Notes: generated by a model from the sequence alone, not told the origin. 38,541 bases of DNA from Bacteroidota bacterium (GCA_023415545.1 JAEZKJ010000099.1:1-38541); one strand, 5' to 3'; counted from the stretch's first letter, positions 7,957-17,293 are shown. Translations and numbers: made by a program.

Positions 7957-10900
7957 ATGAGTAAGAAATTTGCAGAACACTCTCAACTCAACCTTTCACA
8001 GGTAAATAAAGATGTTTTGAAAAAATGGGATGAAAACGATGTTTTCGCCAAAAGTATGACAGAACGTGAAGGTTCTCCTTCATTTGTTTTCTTCGAAGGT
8101 CCTCCTTCTGCAAATGGTATGCCTGGTATTCATCACGTTATGGCCCGTACTATTAAGGATACTTTCTGCCGATACAAAACCATGAAAGGCTATCAGGTTA
8201 AGAGAAAAGCTGGATGGGATACTCATGGACTACCTGTTGAACTTGGTGTTGAAAAGACTCTTGGCATTACAAAAGAAGATATTGGTAAATCTATTTCTGT
8301 AGCTGAATATAATGCTGCATGCCGTAAGGATGTAATGAAATTCACTAAAGAGTGGACAGACCTTACTCATAAAATGGGATATTGGGTAGACCTAGAAAAT
8401 CCATATATCACATATGATAACAGATATATAGAAACACTTTGGTGGTTGCTTAAACAGTTGTATAACAAAAATCTATTATATAAAGGTTATACTATTCAGC
8501 CATATTCACCTGCTGCTGGTACAGGACTTAGTTCACATGAGCTTAACCAACCTGGATGCTACCGTGATGTTAAGGACACTACTGTTGTTGGTCAGTTTAA
8601 GATGAAAAATCCTAAACCTGAAATGGCACAATGGGGTACTCCATACTTCTTGGCTTGGACAACTACACCTTGGACACTTCCTTCAAATACTGCACTTTGT
8701 GTTGGTCCTAAGATTGATTATGTAGCAGTACAATCATATAATGGTTACACAGGTGAGCCTATTACTGTTGTTTTAGCTAAAAACTTACTATATACACACT
8801 TCAATAAAAAAGCTGAAGAGCTTGCTCTTGAAGATTACAAACCAGGCGATAAACTTATTCCTTTTAAAATCGTAGGTGAATACAAAGGTAGTGACCTTAT
8901 CGGAATGCAGTACGAACAGCTTATTCCTTGGGTTAAACCTGTTTCTGTAGATGAAAAAGGAGAATGGAGTGTTAGCGATGATGGTTTCCGAGTAATATCC
9001 GGTGATTATGTTACAACAGAAGATGGTACAGGTATTGTACACATCGCTCCAACATTTGGTGCTGATGATGCTTTTGTTGCTCGTGCAGCCGGAATCCCTT
9101 CTTTATTTATGATTAACAAAAAGGGAGAGACTCGCCCTATGGTAGATCTTTCAGGTAAATTCTATCTTATTGATGAACTTGACGAAAGATTTGTAAAAGA
9201 GTGCGTCGATGTAGAAAAATATAAAGAATATCAAGGTGCATGGGTTAAAAATGCTTATGATCCTCAATTCACTGTAGATGGTAAATATGATGAGAAAGCT
9301 GCTCAAAGTGCAGAATCGCTTGATGTTGCTATCTGTATGATGATGAAGAGTGCAAACAAAGCATTCAAGATTGAAAAACATGTACATAACTATCCACACT
9401 GCTGGCGTACAGACAAACCTGTTTTATATTACCCACTTGATAGTTGGTTCATCCGTTCTACTGCTTGTAAAGAGAGAATGATTGAGCTTAACAAAACAAT
9501 AAATTGGAAGCCAGAATCTACCGGTACAGGTCGTTTTGGTAAATGGCTTGAAAACCTTAATGACTGGAACCTTAGCCGTTCACGCTATTGGGGTACTCCA
9601 CTTCCAATATGGCGTAATGATGCAGGTGAGGAAATTTGTATCGGTTCAGTAGAAGAACTATATAATGAAATTGAGAAATCGGTTGCTGCCGGATTTATGA
9701 CATCAAATCCTTATAAGGATATGGGATTTGTTCCTGGTGAATATAATCAATCAAATTACGACAAAATTGATCTTCACCGTCCTTATGTTGATGATATAAT
9801 TCTTGTTTCAGTTAGCGGTAAAGCTCTTAAACGTGAGAGTGACCTTATCGATGTATGGTTTGACTCAGGTGCTATGCCATATGCACAGATCCACTATCCA
9901 TTTGAGAATAAAGATATTTTCGATAATAGAGAAGTATATCCTGCTGATTTTATCGCTGAAGGTGTTGACCAAACCAGAGGTTGGTTCTTTACACTTCATG
10001 CAATCGCTACAATGATATTTGACAGTGTTTCATATAAAGCTGTAATTTCTAATGGTCTTGTATTGGATAAAAATGGCAATAAGATGTCTAAACGACTTGG
10101 CAATGCTGTTGACCCATTCGATACAATTGAGAAATATGGTTCCGATCCACTTCGTTGGTATATGATAACAAACTCTTCTCCTTGGGATAACCTTAAGTTT
10201 GATACTGAAGGTGTTGACGAGGTAAGAAGAAAATTCTTTGGTACGCTTTATAATACATACTCATTCTTTGCTCTATATGCAAATGTTGATGGCTTTACGT
10301 ATAAGGAAGAGGAAGTTAAAATAGAAGAGCGTCCGGAAATTGATAGATGGATTTTATCTGTTCTTAACTCTTTAGTTAAGAATGTTGATGCATGTCTTAA
10401 CGATTATGAGCCAACTAAAGCAGGTCGTTTAATTACAGATTTTGTAAACGACAATTTGAGTAACTGGTACGTTCGTTTAAATCGTAAACGTTTCTGGGGT
10501 AACGCTATGTCTACAGACAAACTATCAGCATACCAAACTCTTTATACTTGTCTTGAGACAGTAGCAAAACTTATGGCTCCTATAGCTCCATTCTATGCTG
10601 ATCGTCTTTACATGGATTTAATTTCTGTAACAGGTCGTGACAATGTTGTTTCTGTGCACTTAGCTAAGTTCCCTGTATGCGATGAATCACTTATTGATAG
10701 TGAACTTGAAGCTAGAATGCAAATGGCACAGGATGTAACTTCAATGGTATTAGCCCTTCGTCGTAAGGTAAACATTAAAGTTCGTCAACCACTACAATGT
10801 ATCATGGTTCCTGTAATTGATCAAGCTCAGAAAGAACATATTGAAGCTGTAAAAGATCTAATCATGAGTGAGGTTAATGTTAAAGATATCAAGTTCGTTG

Positions 10901-11445
10901 ATGGTGCTGAGGGTATATTAGTTAAGAGAGTAAAATGTGACTTTAAGAAACTAGGCCCTAAATTTGGTAAACAGATGAAGGCTGTTGCTGCTATAGTAGC
11001 AGAGATGTCACAAGAAGCTATCGCTCAACTTGAGAAAGATGGTAAATATACATTTGATCTTAATGGTGAAGCAGCAGTTATCGAAACTTGTGATGTTGAA
11101 ATTTTCAGCGAGGATATTCCAGGATGGTTAGTAACTAATGAAGGTAAATTAACTGTTGCTCTTGATGTTACAATCACTGATGAACTTCGTAAAGAGGGTA
11201 TTGCTCGTGAACTTGTAAATAGAATACAAAATATTCGTAAAAGCAGTGGTTTTGATATAACTGATAAAATAAGAATATTGCTCAGCAAAAACTCCAATAC
11301 AGATGATGCGATAAATGAATATAATGGTTATATTTGTAATCAAGTTTTAGCAAATTCACTTGAATTAGTTGATAATTTACAAAATGCCACAGAACTTAAT
11401 TTTGATGATTTTAATCTTTATGTAGATGTGATGAAAGATTCTTAA
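7957..11445 (+). CDS. ileS: Isoleucyl-tRNA synthetase, type 2 (IleRS2)
   Basis: Charges tRNA-Ile with isoleucine and edits misactivated valine. At 1162 residues it is the long type-2 (eukaryote-like) form. Visible elements: catalytic N terminus with EGPPSANGMPGIHH (47-60), the editing (CP1) domain from about 200 to 400 with the Thr-rich TTTPWTLPSNTALC and DGTGIVHIAPTFGADDA, the tRNA-junction motif WNLSRSRYWGTPLPIW near 535, and KMSKR (709-713). A long anticodon-binding and C-terminal extension follows. The first signature motif reads GIHH (57-60) instead of HIGH, a swap of its first and third residues. Such type-2 enzymes are associated with resistance to mupirocin. The gene is first in a row with the DksA-like gene (18-base gap). 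Confidence 0.97.
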   Translation: MSKKFAEHSQLNLSQVNKDVLKKWDENDVFAKSMTEREGSPSFVFFEGPPSANGMPGIHHVMARTIKDTFCRYKTMKGYQVKRKAGWDTHGLPVELGVEKTLGITKEDIGKSISVAEYNAACRKDVMKFTKEWTDLTHKMGYWVDLENPYITYDNRYIETLWWLLKQLYNKNLLYKGYTIQPYSPAAGTGLSSHELNQPGCYRDVKDTTVVGQFKMKNPKPEMAQWGTPYFLAWTTTPWTLPSNTALCVGPKIDYVAVQSYNGYTGEPITVVLAKNLLYTHFNKKAEELALEDYKPGDKLIPFKIVGEYKGSDLIGMQYEQLIPWVKPVSVDEKGEWSVSDDGFRVISGDYVTTEDGTGIVHIAPTFGADDAFVARAAGIPSLFMINKKGETRPMVDLSGKFYLIDELDERFVKECVDVEKYKEYQGAWVKNAYDPQFTVDGKYDEKAAQSAESLDVAICMMMKSANKAFKIEKHVHNYPHCWRTDKPVLYYPLDSWFIRSTACKERMIELNKTINWKPESTGTGRFGKWLENLNDWNLSRSRYWGTPLPIWRNDAGEEICIGSVEELYNEIEKSVAAGFMTSNPYKDMGFVPGEYNQSNYDKIDLHRPYVDDIILVSVSGKALKRESDLIDVWFDSGAMPYAQIHYPFENKDIFDNREVYPADFIAEGVDQTRGWFFTLHAIATMIFDSVSYKAVISNGLVLDKNGNKMSKRLGNAVDPFDTIEKYGSDPLRWYMITNSSPWDNLKFDTEGVDEVRRKFFGTLYNTYSFFALYANVDGFTYKEEEVKIEERPEIDRWILSVLNSLVKNVDACLNDYEPTKAGRLITDFVNDNLSNWYVRLNRKRFWGNAMSTDKLSAYQTLYTCLETVAKLMAPIAPFYADRLYMDLISVTGRDNVVSVHLAKFPVCDESLIDSELEARMQMAQDVTSMVLALRRKVNIKVRQPLQCIMVPVIDQAQKEHIEAVKDLIMSEVNVKDIKFVDGAEGILVKRVKCDFKKLGPKFGKQMKAVAAIVAEMSQEAIAQLEKDGKYTFDLNGEAAVIETCDVEIFSEDIPGWLVTNEGKLTVALDVTITDELRKEGIARELVNRIQNIRKSSGFDITDKIRILLSKNSNTDDAINEYNGYICNQVLANSLELVDNLQNATELNFDDFNLYVDVMKDS

Positions 11446-11463
11446 CCTAAAATTTTAAATATT

Positions 11464-11844
11464 ATGTCAGAAAAAACAAGATATTCAGATGCAGAGCTTG
11501 AAGAATTCCGTGCTATAATAATGGAAAAACTTGAATTAGCTCAACGTGACTATGATCGATTGAAAAATAGTATTATGAATAGAGATGGTAATGATACTGA
11601 TGATACATCACCAACTTATAAGGTTTTAGAAGAGGGTGCAAGTACATTATCAAAAGAGGAGACAACACGACTTGCTGCACGTCAATTAAAATTTATTCAA
11701 AGCTTACAAGCTGCTTTAATAAGAATAGAAAACAAGACTTATGGTATTTGTCGTGAAACAGGAAAGCTTATTCCTGTAGAAAGACTTCGTGCTGTACCTC
11801 ATGCTACACTAAGTATTGAAGCTAAAATTGAGGGTAAGAAATAA
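11464..11844 (+). CDS. TraR/DksA-family protein lacking the zinc cysteines
   Basis: A 126-residue DksA-like protein, expected to enter the secondary channel of RNA polymerase and modulate initiation. Residues 8-92 are a helical coiled coil with an acidic turn (DGNDTDD, 41-47). The C-terminal fold matches the DksA zinc-finger region (YGICRETGKLIPVERLRAVPHATLSIEAK), but three of the four zinc cysteines are replaced; only Cys96 remains. Such zinc-less forms are known in this family, and the fold can persist. The gene follows ileS after 18 bases and is closed by its own terminator, so it is probably co-transcribed with ileS. Role is inferred from family. Confidence 0.88.
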   Translation: MSEKTRYSDAELEEFRAIIMEKLELAQRDYDRLKNSIMNRDGNDTDDTSPTYKVLEEGASTLSKEETTRLAARQLKFIQSLQAALIRIENKTYGICRETGKLIPVERLRAVPHATLSIEAKIEGKK

Positions 11845-11875
11845 TTAGTGTAAAAATCTGATTAAATAATATTAA

Positions 11876-11935
11876 AACAGAAAAGCATACGATAGTCTAT
11901 TTTTAGCTATTTGCATGTTTTTCTGTTCTTTTTTT
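11876..11935 (+). terminator. Terminator after the DksA-like gene
   Basis: A 13-bp stem with one G-U pair (11876-11888 with 11915-11927) encloses a 26-base AT-rich loop and is followed by a T run (11929-11935). It separates ileS and the DksA-like gene from lspA. Confidence 0.7.
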
Positions 11936-11964
11936 AGAATACAATTATATTATTAACACAAATA

Positions 11965-12597
11965 ATGAAGAAATTTTTTACAAAGGGGAACATAGCACTT
12001 CTTATTGTTTTTTCGGTCTTGATTATTGACCAGGTTATTAAGATACTTGTCAAAACTAATATGTATTGGCATGAAAGTATACGTATAACAGATTGGTTCT
12101 ACATATACTTCACTGAAAACAATGGGATGGCTTTCGGCATGGAGTTAATAGGTAAATTATTTCTATCTACATTCCGTATTTTTGCCGTTGCTGTAATAAT
12201 ATGGTATCTTATAAAGATTGTAAAACAAAATTTCAAAACAGGATATATAGTATGCATATCTCTTATTCTCGCCGGAGCAATAGGAAATATACTTGATAGT
12301 GCTTTTTATGGATTAATTTTCAATGAAAGTACTCATAGCACAATTGCCCAATTTGTACCTTTTGGACATGGTTATGAATCATTTCTTCATGGTAGAGTAG
12401 TAGATATGTTCTATTTCCCAATAATTGATACAACTTGGCCACAATGGGTTCCGTTTGTTGGAGGTGAACACTTCATATTCTTTAGCCCAATTTTCAATTT
12501 TGCTGATGCTGCCATAAGTTGTGGCATTATCGCTCTTCTTATTTTCTATGGAAAGACTCTTAACGGAGGTAAACACTCAATAGACAAAAAACTTTGA
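11965..12597 (+). CDS. lspA: Lipoprotein signal peptidase (signal peptidase II)
   Basis: Inner-membrane aspartyl protease that removes the signal peptide of diacylglyceryl-modified prolipoproteins. The 210-residue protein has four hydrophobic segments (about 10-30, 66-86, 95-114, 181-199). The family motifs are FTENNGMAFG (49-58), AGAIGNILDS with catalytic Asp111, and FNFADAA with catalytic Asp181. It is longer than the E. coli enzyme (164 residues) because of a periplasmic insertion at about 118-170, usual in Bacteroidota. The next gene, 4 bases downstream, encodes a lipoprotein, a probable substrate; tamL and bamD in this window are others. Confidence 0.96.
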   Translation: MKKFFTKGNIALLIVFSVLIIDQVIKILVKTNMYWHESIRITDWFYIYFTENNGMAFGMELIGKLFLSTFRIFAVAVIIWYLIKIVKQNFKTGYIVCISLILAGAIGNILDSAFYGLIFNESTHSTIAQFVPFGHGYESFLHGRVVDMFYFPIIDTTWPQWVPFVGGEHFIFFSPIFNFADAAISCGIIALLIFYGKTLNGGKHSIDKKL

Positions 12598-12601
12598 AAA
12601 G

Positions 12602-13561
12602 ATGTTTAATAGATCTCATATATTTATAATAATAGCTCTTTTTTCTACGTTTCTTTTTAGCTGCGGCAAACAGATACCAAGTGATGTCATTGAACCTTCT
12701 AAAATGGAAAATATCATATATGACTATAATCTTGCCAATGTTATGAGTGATGAACTTCAATTCAATGAATATTATAAGAAAGAGCTATATAACAAATATG
12801 TTTTCGAGAAGCACAATATAACTTCGGCTCAATTTGATTCATCTATGTTATGGTACTCCAAACATGCTGATGAACTAAAGAAAATTTACAAAAATGTAAA
12901 CACCCGTTTTGCCAATAAAAATGAGTTCATTACATCTGCTACTAAGAATGTTAATTTAAAAAGAAATAGAAGCTTTTTAAGTGATACTACTGATATATGG
13001 GATAAAAATAGCTTGCTATGGTTGACACCTTCTGATATTACAAATAAAATAACATTCACTACCAAAGCTGATACTTCATTCAGAGCTAATGATATATATC
13101 TTCTGGAGGCTGAGTATCAATTCCTAGGTAAAGGTAAACAAAATGTTGTTGTTGGAATAAACTTGTTATTGGATAATGATTCGGTTGTCGGACGTACTAG
13201 GGAGATAAGCTTTTCTGGTCCAAGTGTTCTATATTTTAATAATAATGTATATCCTAGGACAGTTAAGAGTGTTAACGGATTTATATATTATAAGGGTGAA
13301 AACAAATTATCAGGAGTGTTGGTAAATAATTTGTCTTTACTAAAAATTCATAGCAAACAGTCTGCTATTCCAGAAACTATAGATAGTACAACTATTACTA
13401 AGCCTACACAAGAAACTGGTATAAAAGCAAACTCTATAGATACGATCAAAGTTAATAGTAATATTGATTCTACAAATATTAGCAATCAGCAGCCTTTACG
13501 AAATGATCCACGTTCTATTAAAGAACGTACGCCAAGAAAATCTCGTCAAAAAATTAAGTAA
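12602..13561 (+). CDS. DUF4296-type lipoprotein
   Basis: A 319-residue lipoprotein of unknown function. The signal peptide ends in a lipobox, LFSC, with Cys21 as the lipidated residue. The first part of the mature protein (about 25-110, IPSDVIEPSKMENIIYDYNL and the helical stretch after it) matches the DUF4296 pattern, usually encoded beside lspA in Bacteroidales. The middle (about 150-255) looks like a beta-rich domain. The last 60 residues are Ser/Thr/Asn-rich with a basic end (KERTPRKSRQKIK), probably disordered. It is 4 bases from lspA and overlaps the next start by one base (TAATG), so it is translationally coupled to both. The family name is from pattern memory. Confidence 0.8.
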   Translation: MFNRSHIFIIIALFSTFLFSCGKQIPSDVIEPSKMENIIYDYNLANVMSDELQFNEYYKKELYNKYVFEKHNITSAQFDSSMLWYSKHADELKKIYKNVNTRFANKNEFITSATKNVNLKRNRSFLSDTTDIWDKNSLLWLTPSDITNKITFTTKADTSFRANDIYLLEAEYQFLGKGKQNVVVGINLLLDNDSVVGRTREISFSGPSVLYFNNNVYPRTVKSVNGFIYYKGENKLSGVLVNNLSLLKIHSKQSAIPETIDSTTITKPTQETGIKANSIDTIKVNSNIDSTNISNQQPLRNDPRSIKERTPRKSRQKIK

Positions 13562-13878
13562 TGAGAAGAGTTGCAGCCAACATAATATACAAGGATAGAA
13601 GCAAACGCCTCATAAATCATGTTTTAGAGATTGATAATGGAGTTGTAGTAAATGATTATCCACTTCAATCCGAGAAAGAGGCTGTTGAGTGGCTAGGAGG
13701 TATAATTATCTGCTCTCCATTCAAAAGCATTGATTATATTAACAATATCACAATTAGCGAATTCATTGATAAAAATGCAAACAGTATATATTCCAACAAC
13801 TCTTTTGCTTGGCATATATACGGTATAGACATAACTTCCGACTCAATTATAACAGATAGAAATGTGTCACTATTATAG
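13561..13878 (+). CDS. Conserved small protein of unknown function
   Basis: I do not recognise a named family. The 105-residue cytosolic protein (no signal peptide) begins MRRVAANIIYKDRSKRLINH, followed by EIDNGVVVNDYPLQSEKEAVEWLGGIIICSP, a beta-rich pattern with one helix, and ends in a polar tail. Its ATG overlaps the stop of the DUF4296 gene (TAATG), which suggests translational coupling and a linked role. The N-terminal part recalls the beta-sheet cap often attached to amidohydrolases, but there is no catalytic domain. It converges on the SpoU methyltransferase gene with only 10 bases between stop codons. Confidence 0.7.
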   Translation: MRRVAANIIYKDRSKRLINHVLEIDNGVVVNDYPLQSEKEAVEWLGGIIICSPFKSIDYINNITISEFIDKNANSIYSNNSFAWHIYGIDITSDSIITDRNVSLL

Positions 13879-13888
13879 TTGAGTTTTT

Positions 13889-14641
13889 TTATTTTATTCT
13901 TCTTCTAAACTCTGCACATATTATTCCTGTTGCCATAGCTACATTTAGAGACTCAGAAGTAGCTCTCCCAGATGGAAAATTAGGGATTAATAATTTGCTG
14001 TTTACAAGTTTTTCTATCTCTTTACTTATACCATTACCCTCATTTCCCATAACTATTAGTCCATTTTCCGAGATAGGTGAGTCATACAAATTCTCACCAT
14101 CAAGAAAAGTACCATAAACTTTTACATCATTAAGAGAAGAAATGAAAGATGGTAGATCACAATAATGAACTTTGACTCTTGAAATAGCTCCCATTGTTGC
14201 TTGAACAGTCTTAGGATTATACAAATCAGCTGTTCCTTGAGAACAGTATATGTTTTCTATTCCAAACCAATCGGCTACACGAATAATCGTTCCTAAATTT
14301 CCTGGATCCTGAACATCATCAAGTGCTAAACAAAGTTCTTTTTGTGGAGTAGAAAAATCTAAATCATAATTAGGTTGATCGAAAACAGCAAGTACATTTT
14401 GTGGAGTCTTTAAAAAACTAACTTTTGCTAACTCCTCATCACTAACTTCAATTATCTCTTGAGCTTTTAAATTCTTATGTTTTTGCAGCCATTCGCTTGT
14501 AGCAACAATTATTTTACATGAAAAACTATCAAGAAGCTCATCAACACTTTTATGTCCCTCAACAACAAATACCTTATCTTGTTTTCTGTTCTTTTTTAGT
14601 TCGAGCGACTTAATGTATTTTATCTTGTTCTTGCTGAGCAT
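13889..14641 (-). CDS. SpoU/TrmH-family RNA 2'-O-methyltransferase
   Basis: Uses S-adenosylmethionine to methylate a ribose 2'-OH in rRNA or tRNA. The 250-residue protein has an N-terminal substrate-binding region (1-90) and a SpoU knot domain with the three usual motifs: LDDVQDPGNLGTIIRVADWF (about 107-126, motif 1), VMGNEGNGIS (motif 2) and IPNFPSGRATSESLNVAMA (motif 3). The SAM-binding site is formed by the knot at the C terminus. Architecture is like RlmB or TsnR-type enzymes; the exact nucleotide cannot be told from sequence. Single-gene unit, divergent from tamL. Confidence 0.9.
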   Translation of the reverse strand: MLSKNKIKYIKSLELKKNRKQDKVFVVEGHKSVDELLDSFSCKIIVATSEWLQKHKNLKAQEIIEVSDEELAKVSFLKTPQNVLAVFDQPNYDLDFSTPQKELCLALDDVQDPGNLGTIIRVADWFGIENIYCSQGTADLYNPKTVQATMGAISRVKVHYCDLPSFISSLNDVKVYGTFLDGENLYDSPISENGLIVMGNEGNGISKEIEKLVNSKLLIPNFPSGRATSESLNVAMATGIICAEFRRRIK

Positions 14642-14703
14642 AATATTTCGGTTAAAAAACTATATTATCAAACAAAGCTAATAAGATATTTTCAATTAAT
14701 ATC

Positions 14704-14711
14704 TATCTTTG
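14704..14711 (+). promoter_or_regulatory. -7 box of the tamL promoter
   Basis: TATCTTTG fits TAnnTTTG. The transcription start would fall near 14718, which rules out the in-frame TTG at 14709 and fixes the ATG at 14739 as the start. The -33 match is weak (T-rich around 14681-14692). Confidence 0.55.
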
Positions 14712-14738
14712 TATACATTTGTGATATGTAAGTATCTT

Positions 14739-17048
14739 ATGAAGAAAAGCGCACTTGTTTATACGACAATATTATCGACAATTCTATTTACCTCATGCTC
14801 TGTAAGTAAGTTCATTCCAGAAAAGAAATATTTACTTGATGAAGTGAAAATTGAAACAGATACAAAAGAGTTAAAACCTGCTCTTTTCAATAACTATATC
14901 CGTCAGAATCCTAATGCCAAGTGGTTCAATATGGTTAAAATTCCTATGTATATTTACTCAATATCCGGGAAAGACTCTACAAATGCCTTCAATAAATTCT
15001 TTCGCAAAATAGGTGATGCGCCTGTTATATACAATGAGACGACTGCTATAAAAACCAGAGATGAAATTAAAAAAGCAGTACGCAACATAGGATATATGGG
15101 AGCAACGGTTAATATGGATAAAAAAGTTAGCAAAAATAAGCTCAAACTTACATATAAAATTTATAGTGGAAATCCATATTATATACGTCACATAGCTTAT
15201 GATATTGATGATTTGAAGATTAATGCTTTAATTAATGGCAGCCAAGATAATAGTTTGATTAAAGAGGGAATGCTTTTTGATGTAAACGTTCTTGATGCCG
15301 AGAGAGAGAGAATTAATAAACTTCTACAAGCGAATGGATATTATAAATTTAACAAAGATTTTATAGTATATCAAGCCGATACTACTAGAAACATCAATCT
15401 GATAGATTTGAAAATGCGTCTTCTTCCTTTTCAAAAAAGAAAAGAAGATGCTCCAACAGAGCATAATCAATATAAGGTAAATAGTATAACTTTTGTTGCC
15501 GATGATAATATACCACGTATTGATGCGTACACTTTAAGTAACTATGACTCGATACAATACAATGGTAGAAACATTTATTTTAATGACTACTGTTATCTCA
15601 GGCCAAAAGTTATGACTAATGCAAATAGGATTAAGCAAGGTTCTCTTTTCAATGAGCAGGATGTAAGAAATACATATTACTCTCTAAGTCGATTAAATGC
15701 ATTAAAATATTCAAATATTCGTTTTATTGAGAATGATTCTCTTCCAAACAGCCTTGATGCTTACATTCTTATGGCAAAGGCAAAAAATAAATCACTCTCA
15801 TTTGAATTAGAGGGAACAAACTCGGCCGGTGATATTGGTGCAGCAGCCTCTGTTTCATTCTTACATAAAAACATTTTCAGAGGTTCTGAATCGTTTATGA
15901 TAAAACTAAGAGGTGCTTATGAGGCTATCACTGGACTTCAAGGTGGTTATGCTAGCGATAATTATACAGAATATGGCATAGAATCCAACCTAAATTTCCC
16001 TGAGTTTATGATTCCATTTCTCTCTTCATCTTTCAAAAGAAAAATTAGAGCAACCTCAGAACTAGGAATGAAATTCAGTTCACAAATTCGTCCTGAATTC
16101 TCTAGAACCTCTGCATCTGCTTCATGGAGCTATCGCTGGAGTAGAATGAACAATATACATCGTTTTGATCTTATTGATATAAACTATGTATATATGCCTA
16201 ACATTTCGGATGAGTTCAGAGATTATTTGGACAATATGACTGGTTCTAACTCATTGTTAAAATATAGTTATGAAGATCAACTTATTGTGAAAATGGGGTA
16301 TAGCTATACATACAATAGTCTTGGAACAGTAGTTAAAAAGGATCCTACTAAGGACTCATATACAATACGTTTTAGTTTTGAAGAGGCAGGAAATTTACTT
16401 TATGCAGCTTCAAAATTAGCCAATATTAAACCAAAGAACAATGAAAGTTTTGTTCTTGCAAACATTCCTTTTGCTCAATATGTAAAGGCAGATTTTGATT
16501 TTGCAAAGAATTTCGTTATTGACCCTCGTAACAGTATTGTTTTTCACATTGGTGGAGGAATAGCTGTACCATATGGTAACTCTAAGATGTTGCCATTCGA
16601 AAAGAGATATTTTTCCGGTGGAGCCAATAGTGTTAGGGGATGGGCTGTTCGTTCGCTTGGTCCGGGTGGTTTCCAGGGTAGTGAAGATGGTAAACTAGAT
16701 TTCTTGAATTATACAGGTGATATTAAGCTTGATATAAATCTAGAGTACAGAACACATCTTTTTTGGAAATTTAATGGCGCAGCATTTGTTGATGCAGGTA
16801 ATATTTGGAATATTAAAGAGAATTCCGATCAACCGGAAGGAGTATTTAAGTTTAATAAGTTTTATAACCAAATAGCTGTAGCGTATGGTTTAGGAGTACG
16901 TATGGATCTTGATTATCTTATTCTTCGCTTTGATGGTGGTATGAAAGCCATAAATCCTATGCGTAGAGGTAAAGATAAATATCCATTTATTAATCCTAAA
17001 TTTGGAAGAGATTTTGCTTTTCATTTTGCAGTAGGTTATCCATTCTAA
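14739..17048 (+). CDS. tamL: TamL: lipoprotein-type Omp85 (TamA-like) outer-membrane protein
   Basis: A 769-residue outer-membrane beta-barrel of the Omp85 family, thought to work with TamB in inserting or transporting envelope material. It begins with a lipoprotein signal peptide and lipobox FTSC (Cys20), which defines the Bacteroidota TamL form; classical TamA has an ordinary signal peptide. POTRA-like repeats fill roughly 35-350, followed by a 16-strand-type barrel. The Omp85 motif appears as SVRGWAVRSLGPGG near 645, and the protein ends in the strand GRDFAFHFAVGYPF with a terminal Phe, the usual BAM recognition end. The -7 box at 14704 excludes an upstream TTG start. tamB is not in the window. 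The next gene follows after 11 bases. Confidence 0.9.
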   Translation: MKKSALVYTTILSTILFTSCSVSKFIPEKKYLLDEVKIETDTKELKPALFNNYIRQNPNAKWFNMVKIPMYIYSISGKDSTNAFNKFFRKIGDAPVIYNETTAIKTRDEIKKAVRNIGYMGATVNMDKKVSKNKLKLTYKIYSGNPYYIRHIAYDIDDLKINALINGSQDNSLIKEGMLFDVNVLDAERERINKLLQANGYYKFNKDFIVYQADTTRNINLIDLKMRLLPFQKRKEDAPTEHNQYKVNSITFVADDNIPRIDAYTLSNYDSIQYNGRNIYFNDYCYLRPKVMTNANRIKQGSLFNEQDVRNTYYSLSRLNALKYSNIRFIENDSLPNSLDAYILMAKAKNKSLSFELEGTNSAGDIGAAASVSFLHKNIFRGSESFMIKLRGAYEAITGLQGGYASDNYTEYGIESNLNFPEFMIPFLSSSFKRKIRATSELGMKFSSQIRPEFSRTSASASWSYRWSRMNNIHRFDLIDINYVYMPNISDEFRDYLDNMTGSNSLLKYSYEDQLIVKMGYSYTYNSLGTVVKKDPTKDSYTIRFSFEEAGNLLYAASKLANIKPKNNESFVLANIPFAQYVKADFDFAKNFVIDPRNSIVFHIGGGIAVPYGNSKMLPFEKRYFSGGANSVRGWAVRSLGPGGFQGSEDGKLDFLNYTGDIKLDINLEYRTHLFWKFNGAAFVDAGNIWNIKENSDQPEGVFKFNKFYNQIAVAYGLGVRMDLDYLILRFDGGMKAINPMRRGKDKYPFINPKFGRDFAFHFAVGYPF

Positions 17049-17059
17049 TATAAATAACT

Positions 17060-17293
17060 ATGATAGAAGAGAAGAAAAAATATACTCTAGAAGATCTAGA
17101 TAGATTAAAAGCTTGGTTTGATGAGCAAGAGTTACCAAAAACATTTCAGATTTCCAAATCTGAGTTTACTCCAAATCTTAAAGAGACTGTTCATCATCTC
17201 TTTGAACAAGCTTATGACGTATATGAAAATCCAAAAATGTATGGATCCATTCGTATATTAGAGCGTATCAAAAAACTTATTGAAGAAAAATAA
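17060..17293 (+). CDS. Small helical protein, possibly DUF6965
   Basis: A 77-residue cytosolic protein with no signal peptide and high charge. It reads as three helices: YTLEDLDRLKAWFDEQELP, then LKETVHHLFEQAYDVYENP and SIRILERIKKLIEEK. The order (short helix, LP-x-x-F/L-Q-hydrophobic turn, long helix, terminal helix) resembles the small Bacteroidota DUF6965 domain, from memory and unverified. It lies 11 bases after tamL and shares its transcript. A hairpin follows at 17315. Function unknown. Confidence 0.65.
   Translation: MIEEKKKYTLEDLDRLKAWFDEQELPKTFQISKSEFTPNLKETVHHLFEQAYDVYENPKMYGSIRILERIKKLIEEK

Noticed and set aside
14709..14738. Upstream TTG start for tamL adding ten residues
   Set aside because: The TTG lies inside the -7 promoter box, and the ATG at 14739 gives a normal lipoprotein signal peptide with its lipobox at residue 20.
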